NCBI GenBank assembly: GCA_017311315.1
Contig: CM029626.1
Coordinates: 26,646,672 to 26,710,671 of the forward strand
Reading direction: 5' to 3'
DNA: 64,000 nucleotides
Source: Dendrocalamus latiflorus
Lineage: Eukaryota; Streptophyta; Magnoliopsida; Poales; Poaceae
Positions within the stretch are counted from its first letter, which is position 1. Each line of letters opens with the position of its first letter. This document shows positions 9,227 through 19,675 of this stretch, piece after piece. Under the pieces are notes generated by a model that did no database searches, had not been told where the DNA came from, and saw nothing but the letters and a program-made list of their open reading frames with translations. The translations under genes were made by a program, and so were the position numbers.

Positions 9227-12187
9227 TCAGCCTTGGCGTGGCGCGGACGAGCCCGCGCCGTCGTCACCACGGCGCTGAAGGACCCCTTCAAGCCACTGGA
9301 GGAGGTCCCCCTCCCCATGCAACGTCTGCTGCATGGCGACCCTCGCTGCACCTTCCCCGAAGCGGCCCCAGATCCGTTGATGGAAGTTCTGCAGGCTAGA
9401 CCCGATGGAACGGATGGCGTCCGACATAACCTCTGGGCGGTCGGGAGGATCCAGTTGAGGGTTCGCTAGCTCATGGGTATGCCTACACCCACGAGTGTGA
9501 AGCAGGGTGAGGGCGAAGCACGCACCAACATAGCCGCAGTGCTCGCCAAAGGTCCTGGCGCCACGAAGAGCAACGCCGGCCAACTCCTCGATCAGCCTGA
9601 GCGACTCCGACAGGGCCTCCGGCCTGTGCGTATTGTCCGGCACTCGGACGCACAGATCCCGGAGGGCCTGGTTCAGAGCCTCCATGGCCCGCCATGCCGA
9701 CAGGGACGCATTTTCCAGGACACGGTGGTTCTCGGTAGCAAACTCCGCCAGCTGGGCCTTCTCCCCTTCTAGGACGGCGATCTGCTGCACGAAGGCGGCA
9801 CGCTCCCCAGCCGTGGCGATCTGAGCTTCCGTGGCCTCGAGTTGTGCGGCCACCAGGGCGTCCCCCAGCGCGCGAAGTTCTTCATCCTTCGCGGCGAGAG
9901 CAGTGTTTGCTTCGCGGAGGCTGGCTTCCAGAGCCCTCCGCTCCCGGACGCGGGCCTTGTCAAAGGACCGGCCGAGGGCAAGCATCTGGCAGAAACAACA
10001 AATCAGCAGGTGTCCAGAAATACCTTATAAACGGAAGCGCACGTATTTACCCTCATCTCGGAGGCCTGCAACGCGAGCGCTAGGAGGTCCCCCGCGCATG
10101 ACGACAGCGCCTCTCGGTTGAGGCCGTTATCGGCACGCTCTGCGGCTGCGGTGAGGTCGCAAAATACCTCCGGGCGAGGGAGGAAGTCCGAGCGAGCGAG
10201 CCCCGACCCCAAAGCGCCCAGATTTATCGCGGCCACGGCCACGTCAGCAGCTGCGGACACCTGCGGGGCATCCTGCACAAGGCTCCCAACTTCGCGCATA
10301 CCTCCGCTGCTCGATCCTTCGCCACGTACGGGAGACGTCGTCTCACCTGATGTCGACAGAATGAGCGAGCAGATCGGAGAGAGTCTCGCGAAGTCAGGTG
10401 AAGAAAGGGACTCACACCTACCTCCTGCGCCCCTCGTCGCGGTCGGAGGTTGCGCCGGTTCGACCGCCCAGGGGGAGGCAGGCACCTCGACGCTCGGGGA
10501 GAACGTCTTCTCGGCCGTGCCAGACGCCGTAATCCCGCGGCAAGGCCCCGCAACAGCGTATCGACCCCTAGTTGGCGGCGGGGACTGCATCCGAGGGCGT
10601 TTCGCCTGCGGTGGCACAGGCGAGTCTTCCACGGCAGGACCAGCTCCAGTCACTGTTGCCCCCACGGCTTCCTCTGTAGGGGGCACGCCCTCGTCGGCCA
10701 CTGCGGTTGATAACGCACCTTCCACCGTGGTTGGCTCGCCAGGAACGGCGCCACCCCCCGGGTTGATGAGTTCCAACTCAACGATGGCCGCGAGCCCAAG
10801 CACGGGCTCGTGGGCGTCGGCAGAAGGTGCCGGGGGATCCGCGGCGGTGCGCCCCTCCGAAGCAGTATGGCCAGGCCCACCGCCGGTCGCACGCCTCGTC
10901 TCAGCTGGGCTAGCCGCCGGAGGGGCTGCAGGGTCGCATATGGCGGCCGGGGAACGGGCCCGGCGTCGCGAAGATAGCACCCCCGAAGGGCTACCACCGC
11001 CCTGAGCGCCCGGAGTCCCGGCGGGAAGCTCTTCCGGCACCGCACGCTCGGGCACGGCAATGCCCACAGCCTCGCAGGTGCGGTTTACCCGCCCCTGCTT
11101 AGCCGCCTTGACTGCGGCCTCGCGAGCCCGGTGCTCCTTAAGCGTGTACGGGCCGAGAAGCGCCGCAACTGCGCGCTCCGCATCTTCTAGCCGGGCTACT
11201 GCGCAGGAGATCGTGTCAGTCAGGCGGAAGCCAAACAGATACAATGGCGCGCGTAAAGCGTACTGGGCGACTTACAAGGGGCGGACGGGGCAGCAGGCGA
11301 GACACGGATGGGTCGAACCCGTCCTCGCGGGGGCCATTCTGTCCAACATACTTTCCCCGGGAGGAGAGTGGCGCCACCCCATACATCGTGAACTCCTCGG
11401 CTAGGTCGCGCACGCTCATTCGACGGGCGACACCGACAAGGCTCTGTAGCTTCTGCGTGTCGTCGATCTCCGCCTTCAGACTCGGCGTGCTGTTAAACGA
11501 GATCGGCCCACCTCGGCAATGCATTCTGATCTTGTCGGTCACGGTGTAATAGAACCACCACCGCGTCCAGCCGGCCGCCCACTGCCCTGACAAGGCTGGC
11601 ACAGGGAACAACGTCGCGCAAGACGCCCGGAGCACGAAGTCCACACCGCCGAAGTTGGACACCGCCCCGTCAACCTTTCTTGGTCGACAGTGTGCGTCGT
11701 GCAGGGTGGCAAATAAGCTCGCGCTGGGACACCACCCCTCTGTCTGCATCGCCCACGTGAAGACGGCTAGGCGGAGTATCGCGTCGGGCGTCAACTGGGC
11801 TAGCTCCAACTGGTAGACCCGCAGGACTTCGCCCACGAACAGCGTGCAAGGCATTCGAAGGCCGGCATCGAAGAACGCCACGAAAACAATAGCCTCCATG
11901 GCCCCGGGCTTCGACTCCGTCTCGTCCCGACGGGGTAGGCAAGCCCCACTGCGATCCACGATCTTCCCCTCATCCACGAGTCGCTGCAGCGTCCCTTCAG
12001 TCATGCGGCTCTTACCCAGCACACGGGAGCAGGAGCCTCCCGAGTGCTCCATGGCGTTCCACCACTTGTTGGCGCGCGAGCTCCCCCGCGGCACCAATTT
12101 GTACTCCTGAGAAGGATGGGTCGCCTCGCCCTGGCTAGGCAAGGAACCACTGCGGGGGTGGTAGGCGGCGTCGTCCTGGCTGGCCAT
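9227..12187 (-). CDS. Antisense gene of the Tat element (PF04195-like), three exons
   Basis: The minus-strand gene starts with ATG at 12187 (MASQDDAAYH). Exon 1 (12187-11276, 304 codons) has a typical plant 'putative gypsy type transposon' (Transposase_28) region, with LAQLTPDAILRLAVF near residue 130, and ends at a GTAAGT donor at 11275. Exon 2 (about 11198-10051) is rich in Pro, Ala and Ser. A clean 65-bp intron at 10050-9986 (GTAAAT...TGCCAG, phase 0) joins it to exon 3 (9985-9227), which starts as a coiled coil of Ala, Glu and Arg heptads. The first intron is uncertain: the best acceptor (CAG, exon from 11198) does not keep frame, so there is a small indel or a different acceptor. The function of these antisense proteins is not established; a structural or regulatory role in the element is only a guess. 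Confidence 0.6.
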
Positions 12188-12315
12188 CGCTCTTCGCGAC
12201 AAGGGAGGAAGATGCAGGCAAAGGAGCAACTGGCGTGAAAATTAGCACGGGCGGAAGCGAAGTGGCAGATCAAAAAGCAAAGCAAGAAAGGGTGCCTCCA
12301 CCCCAACACTAGCAC

Positions 12316-12323
12316 CTTATAAA
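12316..12323 (-). promoter_or_regulatory. TATA box of the antisense gene
   Basis: On the minus strand the bases read TTTATAAGG, about 130 bp before the antisense ATG at 12187. The related 3' end at 54.43-54.46 kb keeps the same TTTATAAGGG in duplicate at the matching place, which supports a promoter function. Confidence 0.6.
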
Positions 12324-12605
12324 GGCCGCTCGCCTGCCTTGTGGCTCAGCGCACCGACGGATCAAATTCCCAGCGATTCGGCTATCCAAGATTTGGAACG
12401 AAGAACCGCCGGAACCTAGAGGGCCGTGTCAGGTAGGTGGCCAAGCAGCGCACAACGCCCCTACATCTTCAACACGCGTCCAACTTCTCGGGGGACGAGG
12501 CGAACGGCCGCGGTCACGCAACCTGACTTCTGCCAGGTCAGGCGTCGGCGTGATTCAAGTCGCCATTAAAAGCGCACTACCAGACTGCAAGGTCACAACA
12601 GCCAC

Positions 12606-15543
12606 GGAGCACGCGCGTCTACTTCGACTTGGGCGCCAGCTTCGCTGCCCACCCGTTCGAAGGGTAGGGGATGGAGCGCGCGCGCCTACTTCGACTTGGG
12701 CGCCAGCTTCGCTGCCCACCCGTTCGAAGGGTAGGGGACGGAGCGCGCGCGTCTACTTCGACTTGGGCGCCAGCTTCGTTGCCACCCGTTCGAAGGGTAG
12801 GGGACAGAGCGCACGCGTCTACTTCGACTTGGGCGCCAGCTTCCCTGCCCACCCGTTCGAATGCTAGGCGACGGAGCGTGCGCGCCTACTTCGACTTGGG
12901 CGCCAGCTTCGTTGCCACCCGTTCGAAGGGTAGGGGACGGAGCGCTCGCGTCTACTTCGACCTGGGCGCCAGCTTCACTGCCCACCCGTTCGAAGGGTAG
13001 GGAACGGAGCGCGCGCGCCTACTTCGACTTGGGCGCCAGCTTCGTTGCCACCCGTTCGAAGGGTAGGGGACGGAGCGCGCGCGTCTACTTCGACTTGGGT
13101 GCCAGCTTCGCTGCCCACCCGTTCGAAGGGTAGGGGACGGAGCGCGCGCGCCTACTTCGACTTGGGCGCCAGCTTCGTTGCCACCTGTTCGAAGGGTAGG
13201 GGACGGAGCGCGCGCGTCTACTTCGACTTGGGCGCCAGCTTCGCTGCCCACCCGTTCCAAGGATAGGGGACGGAGCGCGCGCGCCTACTTCGACTTGGGC
13301 GCCAGCTTCGTTGCCACCCGTTCGAAGGGTAGGGGACGGAGCGCGCGCGTCTACTTCGACTTGGGCGCCAGCTTCGCTGCCCACCCGTTCGAAGGGCAGG
13401 GGATGCAGCGCGCGCCTATTTCGACTTAGGCGCCAGCTTCGCTGCCCACCCGTTCGAAGGGTAGGGGACGGAGCGCACGCGCCTACTTCGACTTGGGCGC
13501 CAGCTTCGTTGCCACCCGTTCGAAGGGTAGGGGACGGAGCGCGCGCGTCTACTTTGACTTGGGCGCCAGCTTCGCTGCCACCCATTCGAAGGGTAGGGGA
13601 CGGAGCTCACGCGCCTACTTCGACTTGGGCGCCAGCTTCGGTGCCACCCGTTCGAAGGGTAGGGGACGGAGCGCGCGCGTCTACTTCGACTTGGGCGCCA
13701 GCTTCGCTGCCACCCGTTCGAAGGGTAGGGGACGGAGCGCGCGCGTCTACTTCGACTTGGGCGCCAGCTTCGCTGCCACCCGTTCGAAGGGTAGGGGACG
13801 GAGCGCGCGCGTCTACTTCGACTTGGGCGCCAGCTTCGTTGCCACCTGTTCGAAGGGTAGGGGACGGAGCGCGCGCGTCTACTTCGACTTGGGCGCCAGC
13901 TTCGGTGCCACCCGTTCGAAGGGTAGGGGACGGAGCGCACGCGTCTACTTCGACTTGGGCGCCAGCTTCCCTGCCCACCCGTTCGAATGCTAGGGGACGG
14001 AGCGCGCGCGCCTACTTCGACTTGGGCGCCAGCTTCGTTGCCACCCGTTCGAAAAGTAGGGGACGGAGCGCGCGCGTCTACTTCGACTTGGGCGCCAGCT
14101 TCGCTGCCCACCCGTTCGAAGGGTAGGGGACGGAGCGCGCGCGCCTACTTCGACTTGGGCGCCAGCTTCGTTACCACCTGTTCGAAGGGTAGGGGACGGT
14201 GCGCGCGCGTCTACTTCGACTTGGGCGCCAGCTTCGCTGCCCACCCGTTCGAAGGATAGGGGACGGAGCGCGCACGCCTACTTCGACTTGGGCGCCAGCT
14301 TCGTTGCCACCCGTTCGAAGGGTAGGGGACGGAGCGCGCGCGTCTACTTCGACTTGGGCGCCAGCTTCGCTGCCCACCCGTTCGAAGGGCAGGGGCGGCA
14401 GCGCGCGCGCCTATTTCGACTTAGGCGCCAGCTTCGCTGCCCACCCGTTCGAAGGGTAGGGGACGGAGCGCACGCGCCTACTTCGACTTGGGCGCCAGCT
14501 TCGTTGCCACCCGTTCGAAGGGTAGGGGACGGTGCGCGCGCGTCTACTTCGACTTGGGCGCCAGCTTCACTGCCACCCATTCGAAGGGTAGGGGACGGAG
14601 CACACGCGCCTACTTCAACTTGGGCGCCAGCTTCGGTGCCACCCGTTCGAAGGGTAGGGGACGGAGCTCACGCGCCTACTTCGACTTGGGCGCCAGCTTC
14701 GGTGCCACCCGTTCGAAGGGTAGGGGACGGAGCGCGCGCGTCTACTTCGACTTGGGCGCCAGCTTCGCTGCCACCCGTTCGAAGGGTAGGGGACGGAGCG
14801 CGCGCGTCTACTTCGACTTGGGCGCCAGCTTCGCTGCCACCCGTTCGAAGGGTAGGGGACGGAGCGCGCGCGTCTACTTCGACTTGGGCGCCAGCTTCGC
14901 TGCCACCCGTTCGAAGGGTAGGGGACGGAGCGCGCGCGGCTACTTCGACTTGGGCACCAGCTTCGTTGCCACCATTTCGAAGGGTAGGGGACGGAGCGCG
15001 CGCGTCTACTTCGACTTGGGCGCCAGCTTCGCTGCCCACCCGTTCGAAGGGTAGGGAATGGAGCGCGCGCGCCTACTTCGAATTGGGCGCCAGCTTCGTT
15101 GCCACCCGTTCGAAGGGTAGGGGACGGAGAGCGCACGTCTACTCCGACTTGGGCGCCAGCTTCGCTGCCACCCGTTCGAAGGGTAGGGGACGGAGCGCAC
15201 GCGCCTACTTCGACTTGGGCGCCAGCTTCGTTGCCACCCGTTCGAAGGGTAGGGGACGGAGCGCGCGCGTCTACTTCGACTTGGGCGCCAGCTTCGCTGC
15301 CACCCGTTCGAAGGGTAGGGGACAGAGCGCGCGCGTCTACTTCGACTTGGGCGCCAGCTTCGCTGCCACCCGTTCGAAGGGTAGGGGACGGAGCGCGCGC
15401 GTCTACTTCGACTTGGGCGCCAGCTTCACTGCCCACCAGTTCGAAGGGCAGGGGACGGAGCGCGCGCGTCTACTTCGACTTGGGCGCCAGCTTCGCTGCC
15501 ACCCGTTCGAAGGTTAGGGGACGGAGCGCGCGCGCGCCTGCTT
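12606..15543 (+). repeat. 66/67-bp tandem array, about 44 units
   Basis: The unit contains TACTTCGACTTGGGCGCCAG, CCCGTTCGAAGGGTAGGGG and ACGGAGCGCGCGCG. Units with GCTGCCCACCCG are 67 bp and units with GTTGCCACCCG or GCTGCCACCCG are 66 bp. At 12.9-13.4 kb the two alternate as a 133-bp dimer; at 13.6-13.95 and 14.7-14.95 kb only 66-bp units are stacked. A rare variant pair (CTATTTCGACTTAGG) occurs at 13417 and again 993 bp later, so about 15 units were copied as a block. Because 66 is divisible by three, long frames stay open on both strands; these are not genes. The array lies upstream of the antisense promoter. Confidence 0.95.
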
Positions 15544-15696
15544 CGAATCAGGCGTCCGCCTCCGCTAACACCATCCCGGACTTCGGCCTCCCCAACCACA
15601 AGCTTGGAGGCATTCACAGGCCGCAGGGGACGGAGGGGGCCAAAGGACTCGGCGACATGGCTTCGGCCCTGTGAACCTTTCACCATGAGAGGCTCC
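15544..15696 (+). promoter_or_regulatory. 3' untranslated end and polypurine tract region of the Tat element
   Basis: Unique sequence joins the array to the 3' LTR and ends CACCATGAGAGGCTCC directly before the LTR. The same end, and the GGGGGCCAAA...GGCTT...CATGGCTT context before it, is found at 55.19-55.26 kb before the related LTR. This conservation marks the plus-strand priming region even though it is only partly purine. Confidence 0.6.
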
Positions 15697-15941
15697 TGTC
15701 GTAGGGGTGGCCCCCACCTAAACCCAGCAGGCCTGGTAGGATATTATAAGGCCCAGAATAGGCCATGTGTAATGACATAACTGCCCCCAGAGGGGATAAC
15801 CAGATGTAAGGGTATATCTGTAAAAGCACTCCTCATGTGTATATATATATGGGTAAGCCATGGGGAGGACCCAGGCCATCACACTTATCTTCATCACTCT
15901 CCTCTACCATCTCTCTCTCTGTTTGGTCTGTAGCCACAACA
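15697..15941 (+). repeat. 3' LTR of the Tat element
   Basis: This is the 245-bp partner of 2379-2623, followed by the ATTAT duplication at 15942-15946. Differences from the 5' LTR are three substitutions (GAG/GAT, TGTG/TGTA and CCAC/CCTC contexts). Confidence 0.93.
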
Positions 15942-15946
15942 ATTAT

Positions 15947-16857
15947 TATTGGAAAAACTATTTTACCTATTTACCCAAATTATTTTATGGATCTTGTGAA
16001 TAAATGTGTTTCATTCTCTTTTGGTTTTTAAGCTCCAAATGAAAAATAACTTGTTTTCTCTCTTTGCTAAAATGTTGTAAGTTAAGAGTTTTTACAAGTG
16101 ATTTTGAGAAGATTTGTGTTTTTCATTCCTACTATGTGCTCATAATCTGATATAGTACAATTATGACTTTTAATCCTCAGATATTTATCTATACTGACAA
16201 ATTATCTCAGATTTATTGAACTTTTGTAAGTCAGTTTTTCAGCTAGCCTTTGAACACTGAGTTGGAATGCAAACTTCTGGAAATGATTCAAATGCTACAA
16301 GTGGTACCAAATACCAAAAGGGGGAACTTCAAAAGTCTTCAAAGAGCTCTCATGAATAAGAGTATTTGAATGTGTTTCAAATATCATTCCTTTAGTTCCC
16401 TCCATATACCCATTTGGTCATATGCATTTATCTTCTTTCTACTTGTGATCAATAAGATTAATTAATTGGTACCAAGCTCCTTTATGGCTCAATCCTATTC
16501 CCGGTTTCTTGATATTTTCTTTTTGATGATCAATGCCAAAAGGGGGAGAATTATAAATAATAGCATTGATAATCATTGATAAAGAGCCAAAAGGGAAGAA
16601 TTAATAAAGGTGAAACGGGGAGAATTATGATGCTATATAATGAAGGCCACCGGGTGAATGCCAAAAGACGAAGAATGGGAGAATAACATTATTAGAATTA
16701 AAGTTAAAATTGAACAATGTCAAAAAGGGGAATTAAAAATAATGCTGAAAGGGCAAGAGATTTCACAAATAGTCTTTAATTTTCTATCATATGTTCATGC
16801 TCATCCAAATGTTGTTACTGTTAATGGATTTGCCATCAATCACTAAAAAGGGGAGAT
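15947..16857 (+). mobile_element. 3' noncoding internal end of an old copia element
   Basis: No coding region is seen. The stretch carries a run of polypurine-like words, CCAAAAGGGGGAG and decayed versions, at about 16313, 16536, 16587, 16612, 16660, 16720 and 16844. The last one (AAAAAGGGGAGAT, ending at 16857) stands directly before the LTR start TGAAAGATC. This layout is typical of SIRE/Maximus-type copia elements, which have a long spacer between pol and the 3' LTR. The rest of the element should lie left of the Tat insertion (1-2378) and beyond the window. Confidence 0.55.
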
Positions 16858-17883
16858 TGAAAGATCAAGCTCCATTTAAGTTAGTTTTGATGATAATGAT
16901 AAATACTATTATGAGATTTTGGTGATAATGATAAATACATTTATGAGATTAATTTTGTTTATTGATTATGACATTACTTAGTCTCATTTAGATGAAATGG
17001 TGAAATCATAGAGGTATGCATTCGAAGTCACATTCTCATATATTAGTGAATTCTTAGGATCCAAAATATAGATTGAACTCCACAAGTAGTCCAAAATAAA
17101 TATGTGCATATGTCTTCATTATACATACCTGTATGCACACATTTAGAGGGTAGTTCACTCTATGTTTTGAGGTCTCATAAGCATTGATTCATGTTTCCTT
17201 TAATATGCATATTTAGGATCTTTATATTGAAATACATCCTTTGAGTATATATAGCTTGTGTAGTTTATAAATACTCATTTGCAATCGGATTGTCATCTAA
17301 TTTCTTCATTATATGTTAATGGTTGGATGATTAATGACAACCGAATAAGTAAGCTTTGCTTAAAAAACTTATCTTAGAGTATACAATGTTGTGTACATAT
17401 TATATACTCGCAAATACAATCTTTATCTCATATTTTGTTGAGATTGTCATGAATTACCTCTAGTTCCTCGATTATGTGTTAATGGTGAAGTTTGGTAATT
17501 GATGGCAATTGATTTGTGGGCTAACATTTTCCATGAGTTGGATGAATAGGTTAGGTGCTATAAATGAGTATGACTTGGGATGACTTCAAGTGTTGAAGAT
17601 CATCAAGTCTAGATTGATGATGGCTTCATTTGTTGAAGTCTATTAAAAGAAAGATACATCATGAGTTGATGCATGTCCAAGAGAAGCTAATCATGTGTTG
17701 ATCATCAAGTCAAGTGAAGACCATCATGAGTTGATGGAGTTGAAGAAAAAGATGCATCATGAGTTGATGCATATCAAGATAATGACTTAAGGCAAAGGTA
17801 TGACTAGCTAGGGCTAAAGATGTGTTCCTAGTCTTTTACCGGTCTTGGTGTTTGGTTGGAAGACCGGATTGCTATTATGTGTT
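16858..17883 (+). repeat. 3' LTR of the old copia element, left part
   Basis: It begins TGAAAGATCAAGC after a polypurine tract and is interrupted at 17884 by the second copia element; the sequence GTGTT is repeated at 17879-17883 and 29310-29314. It contains internal repetition, including two copies of a GATGATAATGATAAATAC segment near 16890-16940 and several ATCATGAGTTGATG words at 17655-17780. No gene is present. Confidence 0.7.
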
Positions 17884-19619
17884 TGAGAGACCATGTGGAG
17901 GTGACCCCGTATGTGTGATGAGTAATTGACATTGGTTTAGGAAAGTCGAGTTTGGTTTGTGTTGCGTGGTGCAATCGGTTCGGTCGGACTTGGTCAATTC
18001 TGGTCGTATGGGCTTAGGATGCTTATTCCTTTGTTTCGACAGGTTTGGGCTCTTTCATGCGTAAGTACGATTCATTGATGCTATTTATGCTTTCATGTAT
18101 CGAGCGGTGCTATGTGATGTGTTTCTTGTCTGTGATGGCTGCAGGACGTCGAGGCAGAGTCGTGGCGAGGCACGGGGTGACCGGACTAGGCACAGGCGGT
18201 GTCGAGGTCAGAACAGTCGGATGTGTCGAAGACGGCAGAGACTCGAGGTGGTTGCGAGGCTTGGACGACAAGAGACGCGGAAGCTTCCCGGAAGGTGCAG
18301 GAGGGGCGTTTCGGTAAAAGCGCAAAGCTACACAGGTGGAGGCGGTTTTGTTCGGGATTTAGCAGGCGTAACGGGTTGGAGCCCCGTTAGCCAAAGGGCT
18401 ATAAATAGGAGAGGGATTCTCAAGTGCATGGCTTTAGGGTTTTTACTTTAGTCAAAATGGCCTTTGGAGAGGTTTTTGGCTTTAGGCTTTAGATGTTGAG
18501 AGCTGTTGGAGAGTAGTTGAGGGCAATAGTTCATGTCTCCTTCGTGGTCTTCTCTGTGTGTGTTCGTGAGCACTCTTCTCCTCTCAAGCATGTAGAGTTC
18601 TTGATCATGTGAGAGGGAGAGGATGAGTTGATGCCCATGTAATCATTGCTCTTGTATTCAATCGGGGTATCGGGACTCCTTGTAATCCTTGTTCTTCTGG
18701 AAATGGATCCGTTGAAGTTTATTTCTTGCTCTTGTCTCGTTTCTGTGTGTTCGTGAGTTTTTCCCTTCATTGCCAAATTTCTTCTCTTGTTGTTTGAGCT
18801 GTTTCTTTGAGCAAGAAGATGCAAAATGGGTTGTTGTGATCTAGGAGATGCTCAAAAGCCATTTGGCTAGTCAATCCTAAGAGCAAACCACGTTTATTTT
18901 CAGATTTTGCTTCTTGCCCTCCTCTGTTCTTATTTTTCTTTCTAGGGTTTTGGTGTAGTTCGTGTTTCCCTTCATAAGATGGCATGAAACTTGACATGTT
19001 AAGTCCTTAGGCTATTAATTAGCTATCCTCAAAGTTTCATGGCCAAAGGATCAAAGATTGGAAAGGAATTTATGTTTTGGTTCAGTTCTTGCAAAATTTT
19101 ATATTCTAGCCATAATATGAGATTCTTGCTCTTAAGTTGTTTTCTCTCTGTTTCCTAGGCCCGTCATTATATTTGAGAGGTAGTCTTTCAGTTCTGGGTT
19201 GAGGGAAACCAGAGACAATCCTCAAATTCCTCTGCTGCTTGAAGTTCCAGAGTTTTCAGTTTTTGTTGTCTGAAAAATCAGGCTGTCAGCCCGAGGGGCG
19301 GTCAGACTGGAGGGCCCTTGGCGGTCTGACCGCATCCAATAAGGCGGTCAGACCGGCGGCATAAGCCCGGTCAGACCGGCCTATATGCAGCGGTCTGACT
19401 GGCCCTGCTCCCTTACCAGCTGTGCTGATTTTGTTTGCCTTGTTCCCTTCAGTTGCTTCTTGCCTTAGCTTTCCTCTCTGTTAGTGTACGGTTTCAGTGA
19501 CCTTTTGAACTCAGTTTCATAGCTCTCATAGCTATTGAAGAGGAGTTCCATTCGGGATTCTTTGAGGGCAACTTTTAAAAGTCGACATTCACCCCCTTTG
19601 TCGCCATATCGGTCCAACA
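17884..19619 (+). repeat. 5' LTR of the SIRE-type copia element
   Basis: This is a 1,736-bp LTR. The TATA box TATAAATA lies at 18400-18407 in GGCTATAAATAGGAGAGG, giving a U3 of about 540 bp. Near the 3' end (19285-19400) are six or so copies of the near-palindrome GGTCAGACC/GGTCTGACC. The open frames inside the LTR are not treated as genes because both LTR copies carry them with indels. Confidence 0.9.
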
Positions 19620-19620
19620 A

Positions 19621-19634
19621 TTGTTATCAGAGCC
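19621..19634 (+). promoter_or_regulatory. Primer-binding site of the SIRE-type copia element
   Basis: TTGTTATCAGAGCC follows the LTR directly and differs by one internal base from the standard copia site complementary to initiator tRNA-Met (TGGTATCAGAGC core). Confidence 0.75.
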
Positions 19635-19675
19635 AGTTAGCTCTTCCTCGTAGATCTTAACCGGTCTCTAGAGCT

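Larger units (their letters stand above)
2379..15941 (+). mobile_element. Tat-type Ty3/gypsy LTR retrotransposon, 13.6 kb, near complete
   Basis: The element is bounded by 245-bp LTRs (TG...CA) and by the 5-bp duplication ATTAT at 2374-2378 and 15942-15946. The order inside is primer-binding site, gag-protease-RT-RNaseH-second RNaseH-integrase on the plus strand, a 52-bp tandem array, a spliced gene on the minus strand, a 66/67-bp tandem array, and the 3' LTR. A second, plant-type RNase H and a PF04195-like antisense gene are known hallmarks of the grass Tat branch. The LTRs differ at 3 of 245 positions, so the insertion is recent. The integrase core is deleted, so the copy could move only with enzyme from another copy. 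Confidence 0.93.

Noticed and set aside
12550..15674. Many overlapping open frames of 60-409 codons on both strands
   Set aside because: They are by-products of the 66/67-bp tandem array: the same peptide text repeats in every frame and changes frame whenever a 67-bp unit occurs.
18045..18451. Open frames around 18.05-18.45 kb and 27.69-28.09 kb
   Set aside because: They lie in U3/R of the SIRE-type LTR and differ between the two LTRs by frame-changing indels.
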